6,823 nucleotides of DNA from JANNAT01 sp031422555 (GTDB taxonomy: Bacteria > Pseudomonadota > Alphaproteobacteria > Rhodobacterales > Rhodobacteraceae): positions 1 through 6,823 of the forward strand of contig JANPLZ010000131.1 of the NCBI GenBank assembly GCA_031422555.1, given 5' to 3'. Positions 1-6,334 of the stretch are shown one piece after another. Below the pieces are notes generated by a model. The model was not told the DNA's origin, searched no databases, and was given only the letters and a program-made list of their open reading frames with translations. A program made the position numbers and the translations under genes. Each line of letters begins with the position of its first letter. Position 1 is the first letter of the stretch.

Positions 1-242
1 AACACCATCGCGATATTCCGTTTCGATGGATGCACATCGTTGATCACCCGGTTCTTGATGGCGATATCGCCAGACGATATCGCCTCCAGCCCCGCGATCA
101 TGTTCAAAAGGGTGGACTTGCCGCAGCCTGACGGGCCGACAAGCACCAGAAACTCGCCCTCCTGCACCGAAATATCCACTTCGTGGAGCACCTGAACGGA
201 CCCGTAGGATTTTGTAACATGAGAGATATCCAGAAAGCCCAT
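1..242 (-). CDS. Sugar ABC transporter ATP-binding protein (MalK/GtsD-like), N-terminal part only
   Basis: This is the first 80 codons of the ATPase that powers the sugar importer from the cytoplasmic face of the membrane. The protein starts MGFLDISHVTKSYGSVQVL. The Walker A motif GPSGCGKST follows at about residues 36-44, then LLNMIAGLE and, at the edge, RNIAMV, which in this family leads directly into the Q-loop. The Q-loop glutamine, signature motif, Walker B and any C-terminal regulatory domain lie outside the window. A GGAG ribosome-binding site (plus-strand 249-252) sits 6 nt before the ATG. The gene begins 20 nt after the stop of the second binding protein, so the two are almost certainly co-transcribed. 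The sequence resembles the CUT1 ATPases (MalK, UgpC, GtsD). ATPases of this type can serve more than one importer, so its restriction to this transporter is inferred from position. Confidence 0.95.
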   Translation of the reverse strand, partial: MGFLDISHVTKSYGSVQVLHEVDISVQEGEFLVLVGPSGCGKSTLLNMIAGLEAISSGDIAIKNRVINDVHPSKRNIAMV

Positions 243-262
243 CAGATGCTCCTATAGTGGTA

Positions 263-1516
263 TTACTTGGCGGCCATGATCGCGTCGGCAAGGGCAACGG
301 CCCCGGCGTCTGCTGTCATGTCGGAATTAAAGAAACCGGTGATCGCGTCGGTTGCGGCCCCGCCGATGGTGGCGTTGGCAGCATGGGTTCCGGCGAAGGT
401 TGGCACAGCGGTGCCTGCGGCATCTGCGGCGGCCAGATCGGCGGCTGTGGCTTGGGCGCAGGCATCAAGGCCGGTCATATCGGCATCCATCCGGGCCGGA
501 ATGGCCCCTTTTGCCTTGTTGAACGCCACCTGAACGGCGGGGTCCATGATGGCGCTGGCCAGCACTTCCTGACCCTTGATCAGATCGGGGTCGGTCTGGG
601 TGAACAGCGACAGCGAGTTTACCAGATAGACAAAGCCCGCCTGCCCATTGGCCTTTGGCACCGGAATGCAAGCGTAATCGGTCCCCGACACTTTGCCCGC
701 ATTGGTGAATTCACCCTTGGCCCAGTCGCCCATGATCTGCATCGCGGCCTCGCCGTTGATCACCATGGCCGAGGCAAGGTTCCAGTCGCGGCCCGGTGCG
801 TTCGCATCAATCATGCCGCGCAATGCCGCCAGTTCGGTGAACACGGCAACCATTTCCGGCCCGCGCAGGGTGGCATCATCCAGATCAACCAAGGCTTTGC
901 GGTAGAAATCGGCACCGCCTACGCCCAAAGCCACGGCTTCGAACATATAGGCTTCTTGCCAAGCCTGCCCGCCATGGGCCAAGGGGATAATCCCGGCTTC
1001 AAGGAATTTGGGGGCAAGGGCGTTCAATTCATCCCAAGTGGTGGGATAGGCCGCACCGATTTTGTCAAACGCGGCTTTGCTGGCCCAGATCATATCGGTG
1101 CGGTGGACATTGGTGGGCACCGATACATAATGGCCGTCGATCTTGGTGAAATCCTTGACCGCCTGCGGCAGAACCGCGTCCCAGCCTTGGGCGGCGGCCA
1201 GCGCGTCAACGTTGCCCAAAAGGCCTTCATTGGCCCAATCAATCACATTCTGGCCCAGCATCAGCATGGCCGCAGGCGGGTTACCCGAGGCTATGCGGGC
1301 CTGCAGCGCGGTTTTGGCGGCATCACCGCCGCCGCCGGCCACTGGCGCGTCAGCCCATGCAACACCGTCTGCCACCACCTTGTCGCGCACGGCACCAAGG
1401 GCCGCCGCCTCGCCGCCGCTGGTCCAGAAGTGCATCACTTCGACCGAAGGTTCGGCCAGTGCGGAGGATGCTGCCATCCCCAATAAAATTGCCGTCGTTA
1501 TGGACAATTTGTTCAT
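263..1516 (-). CDS. Periplasmic sugar-binding protein of ABC importer, second copy (SBP2, GtsA-like)
   Basis: A 417-residue solute-binding protein, predicted to capture a sugar in the periplasm and deliver it to the permease pair. Residues 1-21 (MNKLSITTAILLGMAASSALA) form a signal peptide, with cleavage likely before E22. No lipobox cysteine is visible, so it should be soluble. The mature part opens VEVMHFWTSGGEAAALG, followed by PVAGGGG (59-64), PLAHGGQ (178-184) and a long conserved block GRDWNLASAMVINGEA through GDWAKGEF (242-270). It resembles the Pseudomonas glucose-binding protein GtsA throughout. C283 and C353 match two cysteines of SBP1 and may form a disulfide. The ATG has an AGAGGA site (1525-1530) 8 nt upstream. 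It is about half identical by eye to SBP1 and exactly as long. Unlike SBP1 it has F30 where SBP1 has a tryptophan, and G376 where SBP1 has a histidine, so its ligand may differ. Its place between permease and ATPase is unusual. Confidence 0.93.
   Translation of the reverse strand: MNKLSITTAILLGMAASSALAEPSVEVMHFWTSGGEAAALGAVRDKVVADGVAWADAPVAGGGGDAAKTALQARIASGNPPAAMLMLGQNVIDWANEGLLGNVDALAAAQGWDAVLPQAVKDFTKIDGHYVSVPTNVHRTDMIWASKAAFDKIGAAYPTTWDELNALAPKFLEAGIIPLAHGGQAWQEAYMFEAVALGVGGADFYRKALVDLDDATLRGPEMVAVFTELAALRGMIDANAPGRDWNLASAMVINGEAAMQIMGDWAKGEFTNAGKVSGTDYACIPVPKANGQAGFVYLVNSLSLFTQTDPDLIKGQEVLASAIMDPAVQVAFNKAKGAIPARMDADMTGLDACAQATAADLAAADAAGTAVPTFAGTHAANATIGGAATDAITGFFNSDMTADAGAVALADAIMAAK
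690..795. repeat. Copy A of a diverged 106-bp direct repeat inside the SBP2 gene
   Basis: This stretch aligns without gaps to 3919-4024 in the SBP1 gene, with 91 of 106 bases identical by hand count. It encodes the conserved block from GRDWNLAS through MGDWAKGEF and AGKV. The repeat is part of the paralogous coding sequences and not a separate element. Confidence 0.75.
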
Positions 1517-1580
1517 TTTGTCGTTCCTCTGCTGTTGTTCGCCCGTGTCTCTTGCAAATGGGGCCTTGGGTTGAACGAAA

Positions 1581-1612
1581 GATCGTCGGGCGGCTGTAAC
1601 CGCCCGGCGATC
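1581..1612 (-). terminator. GC-rich stem-loop between permease 2 and SBP2 (attenuator or partial terminator)
   Basis: Plus-strand 1581-1593 and 1600-1612 are complementary at 12 of 13 positions, around a 6-nt loop (1594-1599). On the transcribed strand the hairpin begins 3 nt after the permease stop codon and is followed by TTTCGTTC, a short and imperfect U-tract. This looks like a Rho-independent terminator or a processing/stability element. Because SBP2 and the ATPase follow on the same strand with no clear promoter in the gap, leaky termination or 3'-end protection seems more likely than a full stop. That last point is inference. Confidence 0.6.
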
Positions 1613-1615
1613 GGC

Positions 1616-2494
1616 TTAGCCTTTCACGCTGCCCGCCATCAGCCCGCGCACAAAGTAGCGGCCTGCGACGATGTAGACAAAAAGGGTAGGTAAGGCGGCA
1701 AGGATCGCGCCCGCGAAATGGACGTTGTATTCTTTGACGCCCGTGGATGATTGAACGAGGTTGTTCAGCGCCACTGTCATCGGCTGCGAGGTGCCGCCAA
1801 ACGACACGCCGAACAGGAAATCGTTCCAGATGTTGGTGAATTGCCAGATCACCGATACCACCGTGATTGGCCCCGATACCGGCAGCATGATGCGCCAGAA
1901 GATGCGGAAAAACCCGGCACCGTCGATCATCGCGGCGCGCACCAGTTCGGTAGGGAAACTGGCATAGTAATTGCGGTAATACAGCGTGGTAAAACCGATA
2001 CCGTAAACCACATGCACCAGAACCAGCCCCGGCACCGTGCCAGCGATACCCAGCTTGCCCAGCACCATGGCCATCGGGATCAGCACAGTTTGAAACGGGA
2101 TAAAGCAGGCAAACAGCATCAGGCCGAAGATGATGGTGTCGTATTTGAACCGCCATTTCGTCAGCACATAGCCGTTCAAAGCCCCCACGATGGTTGAGAT
2201 TAGAACCGCAGGCACCACCATCAGGATGGAATTCAGGAAATAGGGTTTCAACCCGGTAGGTTCGACCCCGATCTGCGCTGTGGCCCACGCCTGCCGCCAC
2301 GGTTCTAACGTCAGCGATTGCGGCAGGGCAAGCATGTTGCCGCCGGTGATTTCCGCCAAGGGTTTGACCGAATTCACCGCCATCACATACAAAGGCAACA
2401 GATAGAACAGCGCGGCCAGCAAAAGCACCAGATAGATGAAGGTGCGCGCGATGCGGCCGGTATTGACGGCGGTTTCCTGGGTTGCGACCGACAT
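1616..2494 (-). CDS. Carbohydrate ABC transporter permease 2 (MalG/GtsC-like)
   Basis: The second inner-membrane subunit of the importer, 292 residues from the ATG. Hydrophobic segments lie at about residues 17-41, 86-110, 119-140, 149-172, 208-228 and 260-282, giving the six helices of the MalG class. The cytoplasmic EAA loop that docks on the ATPase is clear: ELVRAAMIDGAG...RIMLP at about residues 183-205, with the conserved glycine. The C-terminus FVRGLMAGSVKG is typical of this class. The ATG at 2494-2492 overlaps the TGA of permease 1 by one base (TGATG). A GTG one codon earlier (2497) is an alternative, with 4-bp overlap and one residue longer. A GAAGG element lies 10 nt before the ATG and 7 nt before the GTG, so the start is open between these two. 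The overlap implies translational coupling and equal stoichiometry with permease 1. The stop is followed 3 nt later by a GC hairpin. Confidence 0.95.
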   Translation of the reverse strand: MSVATQETAVNTGRIARTFIYLVLLLAALFYLLPLYVMAVNSVKPLAEITGGNMLALPQSLTLEPWRQAWATAQIGVEPTGLKPYFLNSILMVVPAVLISTIVGALNGYVLTKWRFKYDTIIFGLMLFACFIPFQTVLIPMAMVLGKLGIAGTVPGLVLVHVVYGIGFTTLYYRNYYASFPTELVRAAMIDGAGFFRIFWRIMLPVSGPITVVSVIWQFTNIWNDFLFGVSFGGTSQPMTVALNNLVQSSTGVKEYNVHFAGAILAALPTLFVYIVAGRYFVRGLMAGSVKG

Positions 2495-3399
2495 CACTTC
2501 TTTTCCTTCAACTCAGAATACAGATACGGAATCATGATGGCGGCGATGGTCATCAGCATGACCACAGCACTTGCCGCCCCTACGCCCATCTGGTTGCGGG
2601 TGAAGGTGTAGGAATACATGAAAGTTGCCGGAAGTTCGGTAGACCGCCCCGGCCCGCCGCCGGTAAGGGCGATGACCAGATCGTAAGATTTGATCGCCAA
2701 ATGGCTAAGGATGACAAAGGCCGACAGGAACGCAGGCCGCAGCATGGGAATGACGATGCGGCGATACAGTTGCCAAGTGGTCGCCCCGTCAATCTGTGCG
2801 GCTTTCAGAATTTCATTGTCGATCCCGCGCAGGCCCGCCAGAAACATTGCCATCACGAACCCGCTGGTTTGCCAGACGGCGGCGATGACAATGCAGTAGA
2901 TCGCAAGGTCGCTGTCCTTGATCCAGGTAAACGAAAAGCTGGTCCAGCCCCAAAGGTGCATGGTTTTTTCCAACCCAATGCCGGGGTCGAGAAACCATTT
3001 CCATGCGGTGCCGGTGACGATGAACGACAGCGCCATCGGGTATAGATAGATCGGCCGAAGCAGCCCTTCACCGCGAATTTTCTGATCGAGGAATATCGCC
3101 AACAACAGGCCGACTGCGGTGCAGATGGTGATATAAAGCACCGAAAACACGAAGATATTGTTGATGGCGATGTGCCAGTGTTCCAGCGCCCACAGCTTGC
3201 GGTAATTTTCCAGCCCGACAAAGCTGAACTTCGGCAGCATCTTTGATCCGGTAAAGGACAGAACGATACTGAAGCCGATAAATCCGTAGACAAACAGCAA
3301 TGTCACCGCCAGCGATGGGGCCAGCACCAGTTTCGGGATCCAGTTTTGCAACAGGGTCCGCAGATCGGGCGGTGCGGTGATTTTGGCGGTGGATTGCAT
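2494..3399 (-). CDS. Carbohydrate ABC transporter permease 1 (MalF/GtsB-like)
   Basis: The first inner-membrane subunit of the importer, 301 residues, which pairs with permease 2 to form the sugar channel. Hydrophobic segments are visible at about 23-50, 80-104, 115-136, 166-188, 220-246 and 272-294, so six helices. It lacks the long extra periplasmic domain and N-terminal helices of enteric MalF, as is usual for GtsB/UgpA-size members. The EAA loop reads EILKAAQIDGATTWQLYRRI then VIP at about residues 196-218. The motif GGGPGRST near 247-254 is common in this permease class. A GAGGAG ribosome-binding site (plus-strand 3410-3415) lies 10 nt before the ATG, a slightly long spacing. The gene starts 95 nt after the SBP1 stop, across a strong hairpin, and its end overlaps the start of permease 2. 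Confidence 0.95.
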   Translation of the reverse strand: MQSTAKITAPPDLRTLLQNWIPKLVLAPSLAVTLLFVYGFIGFSIVLSFTGSKMLPKFSFVGLENYRKLWALEHWHIAINNIFVFSVLYITICTAVGLLLAIFLDQKIRGEGLLRPIYLYPMALSFIVTGTAWKWFLDPGIGLEKTMHLWGWTSFSFTWIKDSDLAIYCIVIAAVWQTSGFVMAMFLAGLRGIDNEILKAAQIDGATTWQLYRRIVIPMLRPAFLSAFVILSHLAIKSYDLVIALTGGGPGRSTELPATFMYSYTFTRNQMGVGAASAVVMLMTIAAIMIPYLYSELKEKK

Positions 3400-3460
3400 G
3401 GCGGAATGACTCCTCGGCAGCCTGAAACGGCTGGTCCGGCTATCGGATCAGGAAAGACAA

Positions 3461-3482
3461 GGCGGGCCGCAACCGGCCCGCC
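3461..3482 (-). terminator. Perfect GC hairpin after SBP1 (likely attenuator or mRNA 3'-end stabiliser)
   Basis: Plus-strand 3461-3469 (GGCGGGCCG) and 3474-3482 (CGGCCCGCC) pair perfectly over 9 bp around the 4-nt loop CAAC. On the transcribed strand the hairpin begins 12 nt after the SBP1 stop codon and is followed by TTGTCTTTCC, a weak U-rich tail. Stem-loops just after the binding-protein gene are well known in ABC operons (for example malE-malF), where they let the binding protein be made in excess over the membrane subunits. That role is inferred here from position and structure. Confidence 0.65.
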
Positions 3483-3494
3483 CCAAGGCTTGTG

Positions 3495-4748
3495 TTACTG
3501 TGCAGCCGCAACCGCAGCGGCAAGCGCCACAGCAGCATCGGCACCCGTTGCGTATTCGCCGTTAACGGCGGCGGTCACTACATCATAAAGCGCGTTTTTC
3601 ACCGCGGCGGGTGCTGCATGGCCATGGGCGGCAGACCCGTAAAGCGTGCCTGCGGTGTTGGCTTCGGCCAGATCCTTGATGGCTTTTTTGCCGCAATCGT
3701 CAAACGCGGTATCGGGCACATCGGTGCGCGCAGGTGCCGAGCCTTTGACGATGTTGAACGCCGATTGGAACACCGGGCTTTCAATCGCTGATGCCATCGC
3801 AGATTGCGCGGCCTTGCCCTCGTCGGACGCCACCGTGAACATCGCAAACTGATCAGAGTTGAACGTCACCGACCCTTGGGTTCCGGGGAAACGGATACAG
3901 ACGAAATCTGTGCCCGGCACTTTGCCCGCCTTGACGAATTCGCCCTTGGCCCAATCGCCCATCATCTGCATGCCCGCTTCGCCATTGATCACCATGGTCG
4001 AGGCAAGGTTCCAATCACGACCCGAAAAGTTATCGTCGAAATAGGTGCGCAGTTTCATCAGGCGGGTGAAGGCCTCGGCCATTTTCTCGCCACCAAGGGC
4101 AGCTGGATCAAGGTCGATCATCGCAGCTTGATAGAAATCACCGCCCAGCGACAGCATCACGCCGTCAAACATGGTGGCATCCTGCCAAGGCTGGCCACCA
4201 TGGGCCAAGGGCGTGATATCATTGGCTTTCATCGCGTCCAGAACGGCAACCAGATCTTCCCAAGTTTCGGGCGCTTTGCCACCAGCGGCGTCCAACGCGG
4301 ATTTGTTCATCCAAATCCAGTTGGTGGAATGCACGTTTACCGGGGCGGCGATCCAGTGGCCATCGTATTTGGAAAAGCGCTGCAATGCTGTCGGTATCAC
4401 CGCATCCCAGCCTTCAGCGGCAGCCACATCATCAAGGTTGGCAAGCGCGCCTTCGGCAGCCCAATCCTGAATATCAAAGCCCAGCATTTGCACAGCCGTA
4501 GGGGCATTGCCTGCAGTCACGCGGGCACGCACGGCCGTCATCGCCGCTTCGCCGCCGCCACCCGCAACCGGCATATCGACCCAGCCGATGCCTTTGGTTT
4601 TCAGATCATCTTTCAGCACACCCAGCGCTGCGGCTTCGCCGCCGCTTGTCCACCAATGCAGCACCTCAACTTCATTTGCCCGCGCTATTGATGTGGTCAG
4701 CGCCAGCGTTGCCAACAGTGTCAGTGTCTTTCCAAAATATCCACGCAT
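3495..4748 (-). CDS. Periplasmic sugar-binding protein of ABC importer, first copy (SBP1, GtsA-like)
   Basis: A 417-residue solute-binding protein predicted to bind a sugar in the periplasm for the permease pair encoded next. The reading frame is open up to 4817, but the ATG at 4748 is chosen. It follows a GGGAGG site (4756-4761) by 7 nt and gives a clean signal peptide, MRGYFGKTLTLLATLALTTSIARA (1-24), with N25 the likely first mature residue. The mature protein opens VEVLHWWTSGGEAAALG, then PVAGGGG (60-66), PLAHGGQPWQ (180-189) and GRDWNLASTMVINGEA to GDWAKGEF (243-271). These match the Pseudomonas glucose-binding protein GtsA. The tryptophan pair W32/W33, E38, K335 and H375 correspond to sugar-contact residues as I recall them from that protein, while L89 stands where a lysine is expected. 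C284 and C352 may form a disulfide. The gene starts 50 nt after the aldehyde dehydrogenase stop, so it is probably in the same transcript. Confidence 0.94.
   Translation of the reverse strand: MRGYFGKTLTLLATLALTTSIARANEVEVLHWWTSGGEAAALGVLKDDLKTKGIGWVDMPVAGGGGEAAMTAVRARVTAGNAPTAVQMLGFDIQDWAAEGALANLDDVAAAEGWDAVIPTALQRFSKYDGHWIAAPVNVHSTNWIWMNKSALDAAGGKAPETWEDLVAVLDAMKANDITPLAHGGQPWQDATMFDGVMLSLGGDFYQAAMIDLDPAALGGEKMAEAFTRLMKLRTYFDDNFSGRDWNLASTMVINGEAGMQMMGDWAKGEFVKAGKVPGTDFVCIRFPGTQGSVTFNSDQFAMFTVASDEGKAAQSAMASAIESPVFQSAFNIVKGSAPARTDVPDTAFDDCGKKAIKDLAEANTAGTLYGSAAHGHAAPAAVKNALYDVVTAAVNGEYATGADAAVALAAAVAAAQ
3919..4024. repeat. Copy B of the diverged 106-bp direct repeat inside the SBP1 gene
   Basis: Partner of 690-795, in the same orientation and about 3.2 kb away, with both permease genes lying between the copies. 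The two longest identical runs cover the codons for part of the DWNLAS and INGEA segments. Confidence 0.75.
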
Positions 4749-4755
4749 GCGGAAT

Positions 4756-4761
4756 CCTCCC
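4756..4761 (-). promoter_or_regulatory. Ribosome-binding site that fixes the SBP1 start
   Basis: On the minus strand this reads GGGAGG, a near-perfect Shine-Dalgarno sequence, 7 nt before the ATG at 4748. The next in-frame ATG upstream (4781) and the frame's first one (4817) would place 11 or 23 extra, mostly polar residues before the signal peptide. The first of those also overlaps the aldehyde dehydrogenase gene. The site therefore settles the shorter start. Confidence 0.85.
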
Positions 4762-4798
4762 TGTGATGCGTTGCTAAGCATAGCCTCCGACCACAGTG

Positions 4799-6334
4799 TC
4801 AGCGGGTCTTGACCCAAGGTGCGCGCGTGCGGCCAACCCGCATCGCCACGGTCTTCACCTCAAGAAATTCATCCAGCCCGTAGGGGCCAATTTCGCGGCC
4901 CTGACCGCTTTGTTTCATGCCGCCAAAGGTCATTTCCGGAAAGCCATCCATCCACGTGTTGGTCCAGATGGTGCCCGCCTGAACGCGGCGCGCAAAGTTC
5001 AGGCAAGTGTGGATATTTTCGCTCCACACGCCCGCGCTTAGGCCGAAAGTGCTGTCATTGGCCAAGGCAATTGCCTCATCTGCCGTGCGGAAGGTAAGCA
5101 CCGCCAGCACTGGGCCGAACACTTCTTCACGCACAATCGCCATGTCAGGGGTCAGGCCAGAAATTACCGTGGGTTGGTAGTATTTTCCCGGCAATCCAGC
5201 CACTTGCAGGCCAGCACCACCCAGATGCACGGTGGCCCCTGCCGCTACGGCGTCTTGGACATACCCGTCGATTTTGGCAAGGTGGGCATCAGAGATGATG
5301 GCACCGACTTGCGTATCGGGATGCAGCGGATCGCCAAACGCCACTTGGCGCGATAAATCCACCACACGGGCGATAAACGCTTGGGCGATGTCTTCGTGAA
5401 CGATGATCCGGCTGCCGGAATTGCAGCATTCGCCTGCGTTGAAATAGATGCCGAATGTCACCGCATCGGCGGCAGACTCCAGATCGGCATCGGGAAAAAT
5501 CACTTGCGGGTTCTTGCCGCCCAGTTCCAGCGCCACTTTTTTCAAGGTGCCCGCCGCAGATGCTGCGATTGACTTTCCCACCCCGGTAGACCCGGTGAAA
5601 GTGACCATATCCACATCCGCGTGGCTGACCATGCGCGCGCCAACCGGATCGCCGTAGCCCAGCACAATGTTCACCACCCCGGCAGGCAAGCCCGCCTGCG
5701 CCAGCAAATCGCCCAACATCGCCGTGGTTGACGGCGTCAGTTCCGACGGTTTGACCACACAAGTGCAGCCCGCCGCCAAGGCAAACGGCAGCTTTTGTGA
5801 CAGGATCCAGAACGGGAAATTCCATGGCGTGATGATGCCAACCACGCCAATCGGTTCCTTCAGAACCACGCCCAGCATATCGGGGCCAAGGGTGTTGTGG
5901 CTGTCACCGTGCAGGGTGCGCGCCAAAGACGCGGCATAGCGCCAAAGATCGGCGGCACCCGCAACTTCGCCGCGCGATTGGCTGATGGGTTTGCCGGATT
6001 CCAGCGTTTCCAGCCGCGCCATGGGGTCTACATTTGCCTCGATCAGATCGGCCACCCGCAGCAATACCGCAGCACGCGCCTTGCCGGAAATCCGGCTCCA
6101 TACCCCTGCCTCAAACGCTGTGCGTGCGGCGGCGATGGCGGCGTCTGTTTCAGGAATGCCACCAAGGGCGGAGCGTGAAACCACCACCTTGTGCGACGGC
6201 GAGATACGCTCAAAAGTCCGGCTATCGGCGCTGTCGCGCCATGCGCCACCAATCAAATGCCGCCCAAGAAAGGGCGCATCGGTCAGGGCCTCATTTGTTC
6301 CCGCAATCACGGTCAGTTCTGTCATTATCATCAT
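4799..6334 (-). CDS. NAD-type aldehyde dehydrogenase (substrate unknown)
   Basis: A cytoplasmic enzyme predicted to oxidise an aldehyde to its carboxylic acid. At 511 residues it is of usual length for the superfamily and its active site is complete. It has PWNFPF with the oxyanion Asn (N172), VVKPSE (193-198) where K195 and E198 bind the adenine ribose and the Glu favours NAD over NADP, FTGST (246-250), the general base E270 in LELGGK, the nucleophile C304 in GECCNSGSR, and E404 in EEVFGPV. The C-terminal FGGMKQSGQGREIGPYGLDEFLEVK is like that of betaine-, aminobutyraldehyde- and related dehydrogenases, but these motifs do not identify the substrate. Numbering is from the ATG at 6334, which overlaps the hydratase stop as ATGA. 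The ATG at codon 4 (6325) has a GGGA 8 nt upstream and may be the real start (MTELTV). It probably acts in the same pathway as the hydratase before it. Confidence 0.95.
   Translation of the reverse strand: MMIMTELTVIAGTNEALTDAPFLGRHLIGGAWRDSADSRTFERISPSHKVVVSRSALGGIPETDAAIAAARTAFEAGVWSRISGKARAAVLLRVADLIEANVDPMARLETLESGKPISQSRGEVAGAADLWRYAASLARTLHGDSHNTLGPDMLGVVLKEPIGVVGIITPWNFPFWILSQKLPFALAAGCTCVVKPSELTPSTTAMLGDLLAQAGLPAGVVNIVLGYGDPVGARMVSHADVDMVTFTGSTGVGKSIAASAAGTLKKVALELGGKNPQVIFPDADLESAADAVTFGIYFNAGECCNSGSRIIVHEDIAQAFIARVVDLSRQVAFGDPLHPDTQVGAIISDAHLAKIDGYVQDAVAAGATVHLGGAGLQVAGLPGKYYQPTVISGLTPDMAIVREEVFGPVLAVLTFRTADEAIALANDSTFGLSAGVWSENIHTCLNFARRVQAGTIWTNTWMDGFPEMTFGGMKQSGQGREIGPYGLDEFLEVKTVAMRVGRTRAPWVKTR

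Noticed and set aside
257..1486. A long plus-strand open frame of 409 codons opposite SBP2
   Set aside because: It is antisense to a gene with a signal peptide, strong ribosome-binding site and clear family motifs. Its own translation is rich in Gly, His and Arg with no recognisable domain, as expected for a shadow frame in GC-rich DNA.
2813..3293. Minus-strand open frames of 63 and 146 codons within permease 1
   Set aside because: They lie in another frame inside a clear six-helix permease gene, have no ribosome-binding site that I can see, and show no domain.
3804..4691. A plus-strand open frame of 295 codons opposite SBP1
   Set aside because: It is the same kind of antisense shadow frame. 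Its product resembles the shadow product of SBP2 only because the two sense genes are paralogues.
4749..4798. An internal promoter or operator in the gap before SBP1
   Set aside because: No convincing -35/-10 pair or palindromic operator is visible in the 50 nt. The gap is mainly the ribosome-binding site and is short enough for simple read-through.
4749..4817. N-terminal extension of SBP1 to the ATG at 4817
   Set aside because: The extra 23 residues precede a good signal peptide and overlap the aldehyde dehydrogenase gene. The GGGAGG site points to the ATG at 4748.
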